From positions 1-26,391 of IMG/VR virus record IMGVR_UViG_3300020195_000150: a DNA stretch of 26,391 nucleotides; one strand, given 5' to 3'. Below the pieces are notes generated by a model, which worked only from the letters and a program-made list of their open reading frames with translations, had not been told where the DNA came from and ran no database searches. This document shows positions 5,512-15,258 of this stretch, one piece after another (the first letter of the stretch is position 1; each line of letters starts with the position of its first letter). The stretch is from a virus. The translations under genes were made by a program, and so were the position numbers.

Positions 5512-7091
5512 CGCACCACCTGAGCTTCTACGCGATGTACTAACTTGTCTGTGTCAAAGTTGACGCCAAGTATCCGTACCACTCGCTCAATCGCTCCAGC
5601 CGGATCGGTTTCCGACAGCCGACATGTGATAATATCTCCAAGATTGACCCTCGATGCCGCGCCATCGAGCAAAGAGAAGCTAATAGACTCAGCGACGTGC
5701 TCCGGTGTGTCGAGCATCCGCGCCGCCGCGTTGAACAAAGCTTCCTGTTCCGTTACCTGTCGCTCAATCATAATACGTGTACCTCCCAGTCCCGGCCCTG
5801 TTGGTGTCGTCGTGGCGGTAGCCGACGGCCGTGCGCCGAACGTACCAGTACCGCCTACCACAAGCCCCGTACTGACAGACTCATCATAATCAATGCTGTA
5901 GCTCACGTCCTGCAAGTCTATCCCTTCTTCAATCACTAACTCGCCGCGCCGGTCGCGTCCGATCTGGCTCTGAAACAACAGCGCGGTATTAACGCCTTTG
6001 GAAGACACATCGTACCGGAAGCCCCATTCCCAGCCGGAGACCTCTGCCATCTGATTTAAGAACGTGTCTCCATTCTGCGCTTGATACTCGTAATCTAGAC
6101 CTGGCCCGTTGCCGACAGAAGACAGGTCGAGATAGAGCGCGGGTGCGGCACGCCGTTCAATCTCCGCCAACGTTACGCGCGTCACCAGTCCTGCTGGTCC
6201 GCGTGCAGTTCCACCAGATTTTGTCACAGAACGTTGCAGACGCCACACATGATCAGCAAGTTTGAACTGCACCTCAGAATCTGAATACCTTGCGTCATAT
6301 GTTCGTAGAAATCCTACCCATGGATGTGTGCCGTCGTAGCGTTCGATCGAGAACATCGGTGGCGCTCCGTCGGGATGCAACAGATGGCCGAACGCCGCGA
6401 GGCTCGGGTCTTCGCGACGCATCCGAAACGAGGCCGTCTGTTGGCGCATCAACATCTCGCCGTACGACAGATCGGCGGCGTCGATCTGCAATAGCTCCTG
6501 GTGCGGCGGGCACGACGACCGTAGATGTACCGTCGTGACGTTCGGCGCGTCTTCCCATTCGATCGTTATGACGGGCGCGGACTCCGGCGCGAAGTTGCGA
6601 GCGCGCGCATTGCGACTCGCCAATACCGACGAGCCGTTGTCTTCGAGGTAGATCGTCAGCGCGTTTCCTGGCACCCATCCCGGCTGATTGACGATCTCTT
6701 GGATGACGGCGGCGAAGTCCGGCGTCTCGTACCACACGTCTCCCACAAACGGGAGGACTGCGTTCCATGCCACGCTCGCGGCGGTGTCGGTGCGCGCGTC
6801 CCAATCGGCCGTCGATGGTATCTGCGGTGAGTTCGCCTGCTTGTCGCCCTTGATGATGACGTTACAGACAGTCAGGCTGCTGCTGCCGGACGCGCGGAAA
6901 CGAATGTTAGCCTGCTTGATCCGCGCGCCGCGTTTGATCTGCACGTTCGTCAGCCGCAGCGCCGTCGCCCGCGGCGTTCCTGTGGCGGAGCCAAACCCTA
7001 GAAGTAAGTCGTCAGCCCACGTCGCGCCAATGCGGCGCACGTCGTCAGCGTTATCGGCGATGAGGAACTGCTTGGTAACGGGCGCGCTCAT
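5508..7091 (-). CDS. Baseplate hub/tail protein with N-terminal DNRLRE-like domain
   Basis: The start is ATG 7091, overlapping the upstream stop as ATGA; longer in-frame starts run into the previous gene. The product is 527 residues. Residues 1 to about 190 resemble DNRLRE/disaggregatase-related beta-sandwich domains: IKQANIRFRASG, the aromatic W near 120, FAAVIQEIVNQPGWVPGNAL and then a final ITIEW strand. Such modules bind carbohydrate or mediate adhesion. Residues from about 200 onward look like a siphovirus hub (gp27-like/Tal N-terminus): MFSIERYDGTHPWVGFLRTY, DYEYQAQNGDTFLNQMAEVS, and the closing INLGDII-like segment RVNLGDIITCRL. The hub joins the distal tail ring to the tip. GC content is raised in the N-terminal half, suggesting that the adhesion module was acquired. 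Confidence 0.65.
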   Translation of the reverse strand: MSAPVTKQFLIADNADDVRRIGATWADDLLLGFGSATGTPRATALRLTNVQIKRGARIKQANIRFRASGSSSLTVCNVIIKGDKQANSPQIPSTADWDARTDTAASVAWNAVLPFVGDVWYETPDFAAVIQEIVNQPGWVPGNALTIYLEDNGSSVLASRNARARNFAPESAPVITIEWEDAPNVTTVHLRSSCPPHQELLQIDAADLSYGEMLMRQQTASFRMRREDPSLAAFGHLLHPDGAPPMFSIERYDGTHPWVGFLRTYDARYSDSEVQFKLADHVWRLQRSVTKSGGTARGPAGLVTRVTLAEIERRAAPALYLDLSSVGNGPGLDYEYQAQNGDTFLNQMAEVSGWEWGFRYDVSSKGVNTALLFQSQIGRDRRGELVIEEGIDLQDVSYSIDYDESVSTGLVVGGTGTFGARPSATATTTPTGPGLGGTRIMIERQVTEQEALFNAAARMLDTPEHVAESISFSLLDGAASRVNLGDIITCRLSETDPAGAIERVVRILGVNFDTDKLVHRVEAQVVR

Positions 7092-9835
7092 GCTTTCGCT
7101 CCGCGATGCACCAGCACCACATCCGTTTGTAGCATGTCCGGTTCCGTCCAGGTCAGCGAGTTCGCGCCCGCCGCGTACGTCAGCCACTCCGCCGGGTTGA
7201 CGGGGGCGACGCTCGACTTCGCCGGAAACGGCACGCCGTTTTCGGTGTACGTCGCCGTGCGGTTGGCGCAGTCGATCTCAAGCGTCGCGCCGGGCAGCAT
7301 CCACTTGTCGAGCGCGAAGCCTTCGCCCGTTGTCGCCGACGCCAGCACGCCCGTTGCGTGGTAGAGGTTGTTCGTGAACGCACTGATGCGATGGACGTAG
7401 GGTATATGCGAGAGTTGCCAAACGATGATCGTTTTGTCGAATGATGCGGATACTAGAGAGCGAGTTCCGGTCCCAGATACTACCGGAACAACGACAGGCT
7501 GATCGCCCTGTATATTGGCGTTCAGGCTGGAGTCATAGTCGCTAAGGAGATATGCACTAGCTGAAAAATCTTCATTAAATGTGTCCCACGTAGCCGTCAC
7601 CGTACCATAAATGCCCGACCCCTGACGACCACTATTTTCGCCTCCTAGTCGGCAAGGCAAATTCGTTGCCGTGCCGATTTCAACCCAATATGTTCCAGCC
7701 CTCCATAGTCCCCTTGAGGGCAGCACAAAAATATACCACGAAAATACTAGGGCGCCCGTTCCTAACGCTACGGTTGGAAGCAATGTCCTAGAAGAAAGTG
7801 TTAGGTCTGGGGCATTTCCTGAGTCAGGACGAACGTATCCAAAGACATTGACAGTTCCGCTAGTTACCTTCGCGGCATAGATAGCGACACCGCGAACAGG
7901 CTGATTTTTTTCTATGATGAACGGAAACGCAAGCCATCCGAGGGCGCCCTCATTGTCACTAGCTCCGCCAAATGAGAGTACATTGGGAGCCACTGCGGCC
8001 CGAAAGCCCGTGAGGATGTTGTACCGCGCCTTCAACTTGACGCCGTAGTTACCGGTGCCAGACAATGACGCCGGAAGAATCCTCCCCGCCGCCGCTGCCG
8101 CCTGTTGCAACTGATCAACGAGCTTCAGCGTACCGCTCGCATCGCGCACGAATAGCTCAAGGTTCAGCACTTCCGACGATGGCGTCCAGTCGTTGACGAT
8201 CGCCGACGTTAGCCCCTGCCGTACGCTCATCGGGAACGATTGTTCAACGTAGTTATACGGCGGCGAGCCGTCGCCCGGTGCATCGTCTTTGAACGTCAGG
8301 ATATTCCCGGACGCGGACAGTTGCAGCAACGGCGATATGTCGTTGCCGTCCTTGTCGAAGCCGGGCACCCACTGCGCCGTGCGTCCAGGGTTCGCGGGAT
8401 CGTAGTACACCGTCGAAGCGTCGTCTGCCTGATCGCCCCACCGCCACAGGCCGTTATTCGATTCGATGAGTTGGCACGCTGGCCGCTTCGACGCGGGCGA
8501 CGGCGGCGCGTCAGCGGTAGCCTTGCCAACGGCGACGGTGTAGAGCAGCGGGTTTCCGTACGCCAGCTTCGATACCGCGTGTGTCGCCGCCGTCGTTGAA
8601 TGCACGCCGCGCACGAGTCCCTGAATGCCGAGCGCCGTCTTTTTCGTGTAGTAGACGATCTCGTTTTCGAACGCCATGAACCCCGGCACCGGCAGATCGA
8701 GCGCACCCTCGATAAAATCCACCGACACCGACGCGGCAGTCATCGCGCCCGCGAGCGTCTTCTTGACGACGGGCGGCGCGGTGAGATTGCACACCACGTC
8801 AGACGCCGTGCTGTTCCATGCCACGAGCCAGCGGTCGATCTCTACGTCGTTCATCCAGACGCGGCAGTCGTCGCCGTTCGGTAGCACGCCACTCGCGGCA
8901 ATCGCGGCCCCGATAGGGTGCGTCTGGGCGGTCGTGCCGCCGAGCCCACGCACGCAGCCAGTAAGATTCAGGCCAGACACGCCCGCATAAGAGATCTCCT
9001 CCATCGTCCCGAACGTCGCGCCCGTTACCCACCTGATCACGGCCATTCCGCCAGCCGCATCGAACGCCGCCGCGTTCGTGACGGCGATCGTCGTGCCCGC
9101 CGCTCCGGGGTCTGCCGTCAACGTCGTGGCGCTTGTCGTGCGCCTAACGACCGCGCCAGATGCGGCGGTGTCCGTCGCCAGCCGAGCCGCGACCCCGGTA
9201 TCGTCGAATAGCCACACCGGGAGGTTATTCCATGCGTTCGGCGCTTTATTCACCAAGAAGCCGCGAAATGACCACTTGTAATCGTTGACATCGTTGGTCT
9301 TTACGAGGTCGGGTGTGTGCGTGATCACCGGACGCGCCTTGCGGCTACCAGCGTTCGTCGGCGCAATAGCGATCGAGTTAGCGGCGACGTTGAGGTGCGA
9401 GACGGTGGTGGCGGAGTCCTGCTCCCATATAGGATTCGCAACACGGATGGGAACATAGAATAGCCGAAGAACATTAGGAACGCGCTTTGGAGAGCTTAGA
9501 GCGCGCGCCTGAACGCGCCATATCGCTCCGTCTCCATCGGTAATTCTAAGATATACAAGGCCGTTCTCTGGATTAAACGTAGAATACATAGTCGCAACTG
9601 AAGACTCATCGGTACTAGAGACGACAATGTATATCTCCCAAGTTTTTCCTTTAGGTTGGGCGCGGACATCTCTGCTTCCAATTCCAGTAATCTCGGCCTC
9701 TATCTCTTGGTACTCTCCGGGATCAGTTCCTGGACCAGGACTTGCCGCCCGGAAAAATGCTCGCATGTAGACGCCAGCGGCACCGTCAACGGTCGTCCCG
9801 TTCCAAGAAAGAATTTTGTAGTCCTGTTGGGGCAT
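7088..9835 (-). CDS. Large distal tail protein (Dit-like) with inserted adhesin domains
   Basis: The 915-residue product starts one base inside the tape-measure stop (TGATG). Residues 1-200 resemble the N-terminal part of siphovirus Dit: VRAQPKGKTWEIYIVV, LVYLRITDGDGAIWRVQARAL and a VPIRVANPIWEQ stretch. The last 75 residues (LEIDCANRTATYTENGVPFP, then WLTYAAGANSLTWTE) resemble the C-terminal Dit/phage tail-family domain. A typical Dit has 200-300 residues, so about 600 residues are inserted. The insert contains two related repeats (about 253-305 and 372-425, both ending in VRG and TTA-TH), then a jelly-roll-like domain (about 630-745) with GVAIYAAKVTSGTVNVFGYV and GTYWVEIG. This is the layout of evolved Dit proteins that carry carbohydrate-binding modules. 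Receptor binding is inferred. Base composition changes inside the gene. Confidence 0.65.
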   Translation of the reverse strand: MPQQDYKILSWNGTTVDGAAGVYMRAFFRAASPGPGTDPGEYQEIEAEITGIGSRDVRAQPKGKTWEIYIVVSSTDESSVATMYSTFNPENGLVYLRITDGDGAIWRVQARALSSPKRVPNVLRLFYVPIRVANPIWEQDSATTVSHLNVAANSIAIAPTNAGSRKARPVITHTPDLVKTNDVNDYKWSFRGFLVNKAPNAWNNLPVWLFDDTGVAARLATDTAASGAVVRRTTSATTLTADPGAAGTTIAVTNAAAFDAAGGMAVIRWVTGATFGTMEEISYAGVSGLNLTGCVRGLGGTTAQTHPIGAAIAASGVLPNGDDCRVWMNDVEIDRWLVAWNSTASDVVCNLTAPPVVKKTLAGAMTAASVSVDFIEGALDLPVPGFMAFENEIVYYTKKTALGIQGLVRGVHSTTAATHAVSKLAYGNPLLYTVAVGKATADAPPSPASKRPACQLIESNNGLWRWGDQADDASTVYYDPANPGRTAQWVPGFDKDGNDISPLLQLSASGNILTFKDDAPGDGSPPYNYVEQSFPMSVRQGLTSAIVNDWTPSSEVLNLELFVRDASGTLKLVDQLQQAAAAAGRILPASLSGTGNYGVKLKARYNILTGFRAAVAPNVLSFGGASDNEGALGWLAFPFIIEKNQPVRGVAIYAAKVTSGTVNVFGYVRPDSGNAPDLTLSSRTLLPTVALGTGALVFSWYIFVLPSRGLWRAGTYWVEIGTATNLPCRLGGENSGRQGSGIYGTVTATWDTFNEDFSASAYLLSDYDSSLNANIQGDQPVVVPVVSGTGTRSLVSASFDKTIIVWQLSHIPYVHRISAFTNNLYHATGVLASATTGEGFALDKWMLPGATLEIDCANRTATYTENGVPFPAKSSVAPVNPAEWLTYAAGANSLTWTEPDMLQTDVVLVHRGAKA

Positions 9836-12800
9836 CAGTATCCCGTCCCGAGCGCCGCTAGTCCTGCTTGCGGATCTCCATGTATCTCAATCGTGTCAAT
9901 GTAGAAATTCTTAATAGTAGGTCTTCCGCCAGAAGCGTTCTCTGAGGCAGGAATAATTCTTTCTCCGCGGTGAACAAAAGCCAACGTATCGCGAGGAACA
10001 AAGTCTATTCCACTGGCATATCCTGGAGCGCCAATCCATTTCATAAAGGCGTCTCCACTGCCACTAGCGAATGCGTCCTTCATTCGCTTCATGTCGGAAG
10101 AAGAGGGTCCGCTAGACCCCCCACCTGAGGAACCAGCAACAGAAGCGTTAATTTGATCGCCTACTCTCTCAGCTTGAAATCCCATTGCTCTTAGTTGCTC
10201 AGTAACCTGATTATTAAGAGAGATATATCCTGTCTGGATCGCCGCCGTCCCATTAGCGATAAGAGAGGTTACGAATCTATTAAATATATCTCCCTGGACC
10301 CCAAGACGCTCCTTCATGCGGCTCATTCCAGAAGGACTAAGGAAGCCCTGACCAAAATCAGACTCAGTGCCCTTGGGCCTTTCGTCCAACGGCCCACGTC
10401 GCCACCACGGCACGGCTCCGTCTCCAGCGGCCCCAGCGACTCCAGCAGCTCCGCCACCGCCCGTAACGCCAGTAATAGCACTAACGGCCCCAGTAATGGC
10501 GCTAGTGGCTCCTGAGGTTGCCCGTATCCACGCCATAAAGGCGTCTTCGTTACCGGAGGCGAATGCGTCATGCATTCGCTGCATGTCTTCAGCAGAGGGA
10601 CCGCCACCGGCAACGGTATTGTCCTCTCCAGAAGCCGCTGTGACATATGCCGCAAAGGCATCGCCATGACCGGTGGCTATAGCAGCCAGCATAAGCAGGG
10701 TATTAGCGTAAATCTCTTGGGCGCTTGCAACCTCGTCAAGTTTAGCGGCCTGTGCTTGTAGAGCGGCGGCATAGGCATCTATGGCAACGACAAGCTGACT
10801 GTTAGTAAGAAGCGTCTTGTCCTCTGCGATGACTTGATTCTTCAGGATGTCTATTTTTAACTGCTGGAGACGCCTTTCTTCCTCAAGAAGGGCAATCTGA
10901 TCATCGATCGCTTTCGTCTGGCCAGACAGAGCTTCGATCTGGTCCTCCACCACATCTATTTGACGCTCGTAGAAATCTCTTGAAGGCTCATTTATTGCTG
11001 TACTAGCAGCTTTGCGTAAACGATCAAGCTCGGCCTGGAGCGCGTCAAGGGCGGGCTTATTGGCGGCGACAATTATCTCTCTCTCTAACGTAAGAGTGCT
11101 GATCTTAAGATTAAGCTCTGCTGTCTCTTTTGTGGGCTTATCGAAGAGAGCGTTATACATACTGTTTAGGGCATCAAGCGCACTAGAGAGCTCGTCCCGC
11201 ACATTTTTAGCAATTTGCGCGAACATACGCGAGAACTCTTGATCTATTGTTCTTCCAGACTTGAGGGCCGCTTCTGCCATCAAGACCCATATCGTGCGCA
11301 GTTGAAATGCCTTATCTGCCGCTTGTGTCTGCGCAACGCTCAGCGCCACCGTCGCCGCCATTATGCGTTTTTCTAGATCCAACTTATCTTCTATGACTTT
11401 AGTTTGCACCTTGAGCGAGAAAACCTGCGCGTCAGCTCCTTCTCTTACGGCCACCTCGTAGGCTACCATCGCATCAATCAAGCCCTGCTCAAGTGCGATC
11501 TTTAATTCGAGGACACGCAGGCGGACGGTATCCATTGCTATCGTCATTGCCAGAAGAGGATTGCTCTGTTGCTCCAGGATAGCGTTATAGACAGACTGCG
11601 CTTCTACAAGGCTCTTCTGTAGGTCAAGCCATGCCTTGAAGGCGTCAACGCTGTCGCTACCTGTCTGGGCGTTAAAGATCTTGAAAGCATCGGCAAGAGC
11701 TAGAAGGCCGAATTCGGTCTTATTGAGCTCATCCGTCTTACCGCCTCCATAGATAGATGGCGTGTCGCCAGCGGCAACGCCCGCTCCAAATCCCTTATTT
11801 GCATCTTCTGGCAAAAGTTGTGGAAGACTAAATGTTCCTCTAACTTTTTCTGCAAGGGCCTTGCCGAAAATAGGGATACCGGCAAGTCCCTTTTGCAGAT
11901 CCACTCCTAAATTCCCCATTGCAAGAGAGACACTAATTGAATATCCCCTGCTGAACAAATCCAAGAACGCAATAACCTTATCCATGTCGTCCCAAGGAAG
12001 TGAGGCTAGGACTTGCATAACGACAGATGGAGGCAAAGCATTCAGCGTAGCCGTAAGCCGCTGCGTCGCCGTATTCACCTCGTCATTTGATCTATTAAGC
12101 GCAGAAAGCTGAGAGCCATACAGAGTAACAAGAGATTTTGCTCCACTAAGAACATTACTCTGTTGTTCTATCGTATTCTTCAGCCCCGCCATCTGCGCGT
12201 CTACATCTTTTGTGCTTTGGCCCGTGGCCTCTAGTTCTAACTTATAGCCGTTAAGAACGACCATTTGTACTTCTAATGCTTCTGTTAGCGGATCAAACTT
12301 GTCAAATCCCTTTAGTGCGTCATCAATAGCAGATCCAAGATCTTCAAACTCAATCTCGGCATCTGAAATTGCCTGACCGAATTTATGCATGGCATCTGTA
12401 AATTGACCGTCGGCAAACCTTCCAAGACCAACAGGTTCAATCTTGAATAGATTAAGCTGGTCAGCGGCATCTATCAGCCCCGCAAGAAGATCTGCACGTT
12501 GCGGGCCTTCTGGAAGCTTTAGAATCTCATCTCTTAATTGCCTGTACGCTCCTGTCGTGTCCTTAACTCCAGAAATAAGTGCTGGGAATCCGTCGATTAG
12601 GGCATCTTGCTTGGCCTTGATAGTTGCAAGTGCATCTTGTGCTTCCGCAGAAGTATTGGACCATGAAAGACCATAGTCAATGATGACAACTCCGCCAATC
12701 TTAAGAGATGGGCTTTCGTCAAACTCTTTCTGCGCTTCCGTAACTGCGTTCATTGTTGAAACTGTTTGAGCGAGATAGCTATCTATCGTCCTAGAAAAAG

Positions 12801-15024
12801 ACTCGGCCTCATTTCCAGTAGTTTTTAATCTATTTGCTAATTCCGAGAGAGAGTCGGAAATAGTATTATTTGCAGACGCTATTCCTGCTGCCTTCTCGTC
12901 AGCGCCACTAAACCGTTCAAAGATGTTCTGTCCAGTCATCGCCTGAGAAACTGCATTTACCGCAGCGAGGCCTAATAGCAGAATTCCTAGGCGCGCTATT
13001 AGTGTTGCCGTTGCAACAGACAGTTTTGCCGTTGCTGCCGCAGCGACAGTCGTTGCCGTGGAATACCCGAACAGTCCCGCTGTTGCGACCGCTATTGCTC
13101 CAGTTGCACTGGCCATGAATCCAATCATCGTGGCGAAAGCACCTATGAAGATAGCTAGGGGACCAACGGCCACGGCAATTCCAGCAACAATAAGCAAGAA
13201 ATTACGCGCGGGGGCGGGTAGTCTTGTAAATGCCTCCACCGCCTTGTCAATAATTGGAAGAATTCCAAACATGGCTTCGGCAAGTGGCTTCGCTGCATCT
13301 CCCATCTTAATCGCATCTACTTGTAGATTAGCGACGAAGCTCTTCCACTTGAAGCCAAACGTGTCGACCATATTGGCATAGTCGGCTTCTAGGCTTCCGG
13401 CAGAAGCGGCAATCTGGTCATGCGCTTCGGCCACTTGATCAATTTGATTGAGCAGCGTAACAAGTGTCGTACTGGTTCGTCCTCCACCGAACGCTTCCGA
13501 AATCAGCCGGGCCTGTGCAGAGGGATCGCTTGTGAACGCCTCCAGGCTGTCTTTTAAGAGTTTCAGCCCAGCATGTAGTCCTTCATTGCGTACCGCACGG
13601 GAAAGGTCTAGCGTTCTAAGTCCAAGCTTATCTAGGATGGCGACGGCCTTATCTGTCGGGGCAGAAAGCAAAGAGAAGGTCATTCTCAAACGTGTGGCCG
13701 CAGAGTTAGCATTCACTCCAGAGTTCGTGAGTACGACCATTGCCGCACCCATATCTGTTAGGCTCACGCCGAAGGTTCTAGACGCGGCAAGAATGCCCGT
13801 GCTCATAGACTCGGTAAAGTCGTCCATGTTCAAGCGACCATGCGAAACAATGGCGTTCATTGTTCCCATCGCGACCGCCGCGTTTGTTGCGCCATCTACT
13901 TGCGAAACCATCGTCGCAGCCAGAGCTTTGGTTACGTCTTCTAGATCAGCCTGTCCTGCTACGGCTCCCATCGTGGCAGCGGTCATAGCGTCTACAGCCG
14001 CCGCGCCGCGAATATTAACAGACTCGATGCTGAACAGGGCCTCGGCCAATGCGACCGGAGTTTGTCCAGAAACTCTAGCGAGTTTCAACATTTCTCCTGT
14101 CATGAGCTCTACTTCAGCAGCCGTACCGCCCGTCTGGGACTGAATCTGCTCCATCGCAGTTTCATATTTTGTTGCTGCGATAATAGATACCGCGCCTACG
14201 GCAGCAATGGGAAGGCCAATTCCCATTGTGACGTTCATGCCCATTTGACGGGCGCGCGTGCCCCATTTTTCAAACCGCGCACCAGACTCCTCAAGCTTCG
14301 CGCCTAATTCACTTAGGCTACTTATTGCAGGGGCAACGTTCATCTGGGAAGCGAAGCCAGCCCCCATTTGAGAGATGAGCGCAGAAGAGGCTAGGTTGGC
14401 TCTGGCGACAGCCGCTATTCGTCCCTGGTCCAACGCATCGTCAACCAGCGCAAAGGGAGATGGGCCGGGACGTGGCCTTGCAAAAGGATCAAGTCCTTGC
14501 GACAGGGCGGCAAAGCCCCGTGCGCGCGAAGCTATCGCCAGCCGCTCTTCTGCAACAGCGGCTTGATTTGCCGCTACAGCCAAAGATTCTCGCAATGCAA
14601 TTGCGTGAGCCATTGGGGCATTCGCAGAGGCCTGAGCGATTTCCAGTTTAATGAGAGCGGCGGCTAGGCGGTCAAGACCGGCGTTCTCTATCGCAAGAGC
14701 TTGCGCGCTTGCAATAAGAGTTGCTTGAAAAGATTTAAGCGCATTGCCAGCGGCCAGAGCCGCGCCCGAAAGCTTCTCCAGCATGGCCGCACTTGTGCCA
14801 GTGCCCGCCGCGTACCTTGCAACAGCTTCGCCAGCAAGCCCATACGCGGTAGTAAGCTGAACTAGCTTTAGCTGAGTATTCTGACCAGAGATACTTAGCT
14901 TGGAGAAAGCGGCTTGGCCCACCACGCCAAGCGTCTCGAGATTACCAATGAGCCTAGCAACAGCTTCTTCGCCTATGGCGGAGACAACGATAGGAACCTG
15001 TACGCCGTCGCCGCCCATTACCAT
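9835..15024 (-). CDS. Tail tape measure protein
   Basis: This is the longest gene, encoding 1729 residues. The TP901-type tape measure core lies at about 285-510: ATKYETAMEQIQSQTGGTA, then AMVVLTNSGVNANSAATRLR and an FGGGRTSTTL segment. A strongly hydrophobic block follows at about 605-690 (LLIVAGIAVAVGPLAIFIGA), as expected for a membrane-inserting segment. Long coiled coils fill the C-terminal half. The C-terminus has the common motif YASGIDFVPRDTLAFVHRGE. Tape measures set tail length at about 0.15 nm per residue, so a tail near 260 nm is inferred. ATG 15024 is 9 bases after GAGGAA and directly follows the stop of the frameshifted chaperone. Three degenerate DAF-containing repeats lie near the end. 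Confidence 0.93.
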   Translation of the reverse strand: MVMGGDGVQVPIVVSAIGEEAVARLIGNLETLGVVGQAAFSKLSISGQNTQLKLVQLTTAYGLAGEAVARYAAGTGTSAAMLEKLSGAALAAGNALKSFQATLIASAQALAIENAGLDRLAAALIKLEIAQASANAPMAHAIALRESLAVAANQAAVAEERLAIASRARGFAALSQGLDPFARPRPGPSPFALVDDALDQGRIAAVARANLASSALISQMGAGFASQMNVAPAISSLSELGAKLEESGARFEKWGTRARQMGMNVTMGIGLPIAAVGAVSIIAATKYETAMEQIQSQTGGTAAEVELMTGEMLKLARVSGQTPVALAEALFSIESVNIRGAAAVDAMTAATMGAVAGQADLEDVTKALAATMVSQVDGATNAAVAMGTMNAIVSHGRLNMDDFTESMSTGILAASRTFGVSLTDMGAAMVVLTNSGVNANSAATRLRMTFSLLSAPTDKAVAILDKLGLRTLDLSRAVRNEGLHAGLKLLKDSLEAFTSDPSAQARLISEAFGGGRTSTTLVTLLNQIDQVAEAHDQIAASAGSLEADYANMVDTFGFKWKSFVANLQVDAIKMGDAAKPLAEAMFGILPIIDKAVEAFTRLPAPARNFLLIVAGIAVAVGPLAIFIGAFATMIGFMASATGAIAVATAGLFGYSTATTVAAAATAKLSVATATLIARLGILLLGLAAVNAVSQAMTGQNIFERFSGADEKAAGIASANNTISDSLSELANRLKTTGNEAESFSRTIDSYLAQTVSTMNAVTEAQKEFDESPSLKIGGVVIIDYGLSWSNTSAEAQDALATIKAKQDALIDGFPALISGVKDTTGAYRQLRDEILKLPEGPQRADLLAGLIDAADQLNLFKIEPVGLGRFADGQFTDAMHKFGQAISDAEIEFEDLGSAIDDALKGFDKFDPLTEALEVQMVVLNGYKLELEATGQSTKDVDAQMAGLKNTIEQQSNVLSGAKSLVTLYGSQLSALNRSNDEVNTATQRLTATLNALPPSVVMQVLASLPWDDMDKVIAFLDLFSRGYSISVSLAMGNLGVDLQKGLAGIPIFGKALAEKVRGTFSLPQLLPEDANKGFGAGVAAGDTPSIYGGGKTDELNKTEFGLLALADAFKIFNAQTGSDSVDAFKAWLDLQKSLVEAQSVYNAILEQQSNPLLAMTIAMDTVRLRVLELKIALEQGLIDAMVAYEVAVREGADAQVFSLKVQTKVIEDKLDLEKRIMAATVALSVAQTQAADKAFQLRTIWVLMAEAALKSGRTIDQEFSRMFAQIAKNVRDELSSALDALNSMYNALFDKPTKETAELNLKISTLTLEREIIVAANKPALDALQAELDRLRKAASTAINEPSRDFYERQIDVVEDQIEALSGQTKAIDDQIALLEEERRLQQLKIDILKNQVIAEDKTLLTNSQLVVAIDAYAAALQAQAAKLDEVASAQEIYANTLLMLAAIATGHGDAFAAYVTAASGEDNTVAGGGPSAEDMQRMHDAFASGNEDAFMAWIRATSGATSAITGAVSAITGVTGGGGAAGVAGAAGDGAVPWWRRGPLDERPKGTESDFGQGFLSPSGMSRMKERLGVQGDIFNRFVTSLIANGTAAIQTGYISLNNQVTEQLRAMGFQAERVGDQINASVAGSSGGGSSGPSSSDMKRMKDAFASGSGDAFMKWIGAPGYASGIDFVPRDTLAFVHRGERIIPASENASGGRPTIKNFYIDTIEIHGDPQAGLAALGTGY
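10030..10680 (-). repeat. Three degenerate DAF repeats in the tape measure
   Basis: The encoded protein carries three copies of a short motif: ATGHGDAFAAYVTAASG (about residue 1455), ASGNEDAFMAWIRATSG (about 1490) and ASGSGDAFMKWIGAPGY (about 1655). The last two are each preceded by the related run SAEDMQRMHDAF or SSDMKRMKDAF after a Gly/Ser-rich linker. Similarity is visible at both protein and DNA levels for the last two copies. Confidence 0.65.
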
Positions 15025-15258
15025 CTAGCTAGATTCCTCGCGCATGCTCTCTTGGAAATCATTAACTGCGCCGCGCACTAAGAACCAGCCCTCTATAAAA
15101 CCAGAGGGCAGGGCAAGATACTGCCAGAAGTCTGTGATCTTAAGCTCTAGCGCCTGCATAGCCAGTTGCATCCCTACTCGCTCTGGACATCTTCCGCCGT
15201 CGAGGTTGTCTGGACTCCAGGGATCACTGAGATGTTCGATGAGCTCTCGGTAGATTCT
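15025..15258 (-). CDS. -1 frame extension of the tail assembly chaperone (gpGT-like)
   Basis: This frame is open without interruption from the A8 slippery run to TAG 15027-15025, immediately before the tape-measure ATG. If ribosomes slip back one base after the second AAA codon, they add 77 residues beginning RIYRELIEHLSDPWSPDNL. The fusion product would be 105 + 77 = 182 residues. The extension contains ITDFWQYLALPSGFIEGWFL, with the aromatic and LP character common in T extensions. Lambda-like phages make such G/GT pairs to chaperone tape measure and tube assembly. An independent start (ATG 15168) is possible but has no clear ribosome binding site. Confidence 0.75.
   Translation of the reverse strand, partial: RIYRELIEHLSDPWSPDNLDGGRCPERVGMQLAMQALELKITDFWQYLALPSGFIEGWFLVRGAVNDFQESMREESS

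Noticed and set aside
13448-14143. 231-aa + strand frame within the tape measure
   Set aside because: Ser/Ala/Val-rich complement of the repetitive tape-measure coding sequence, with no site or family features.
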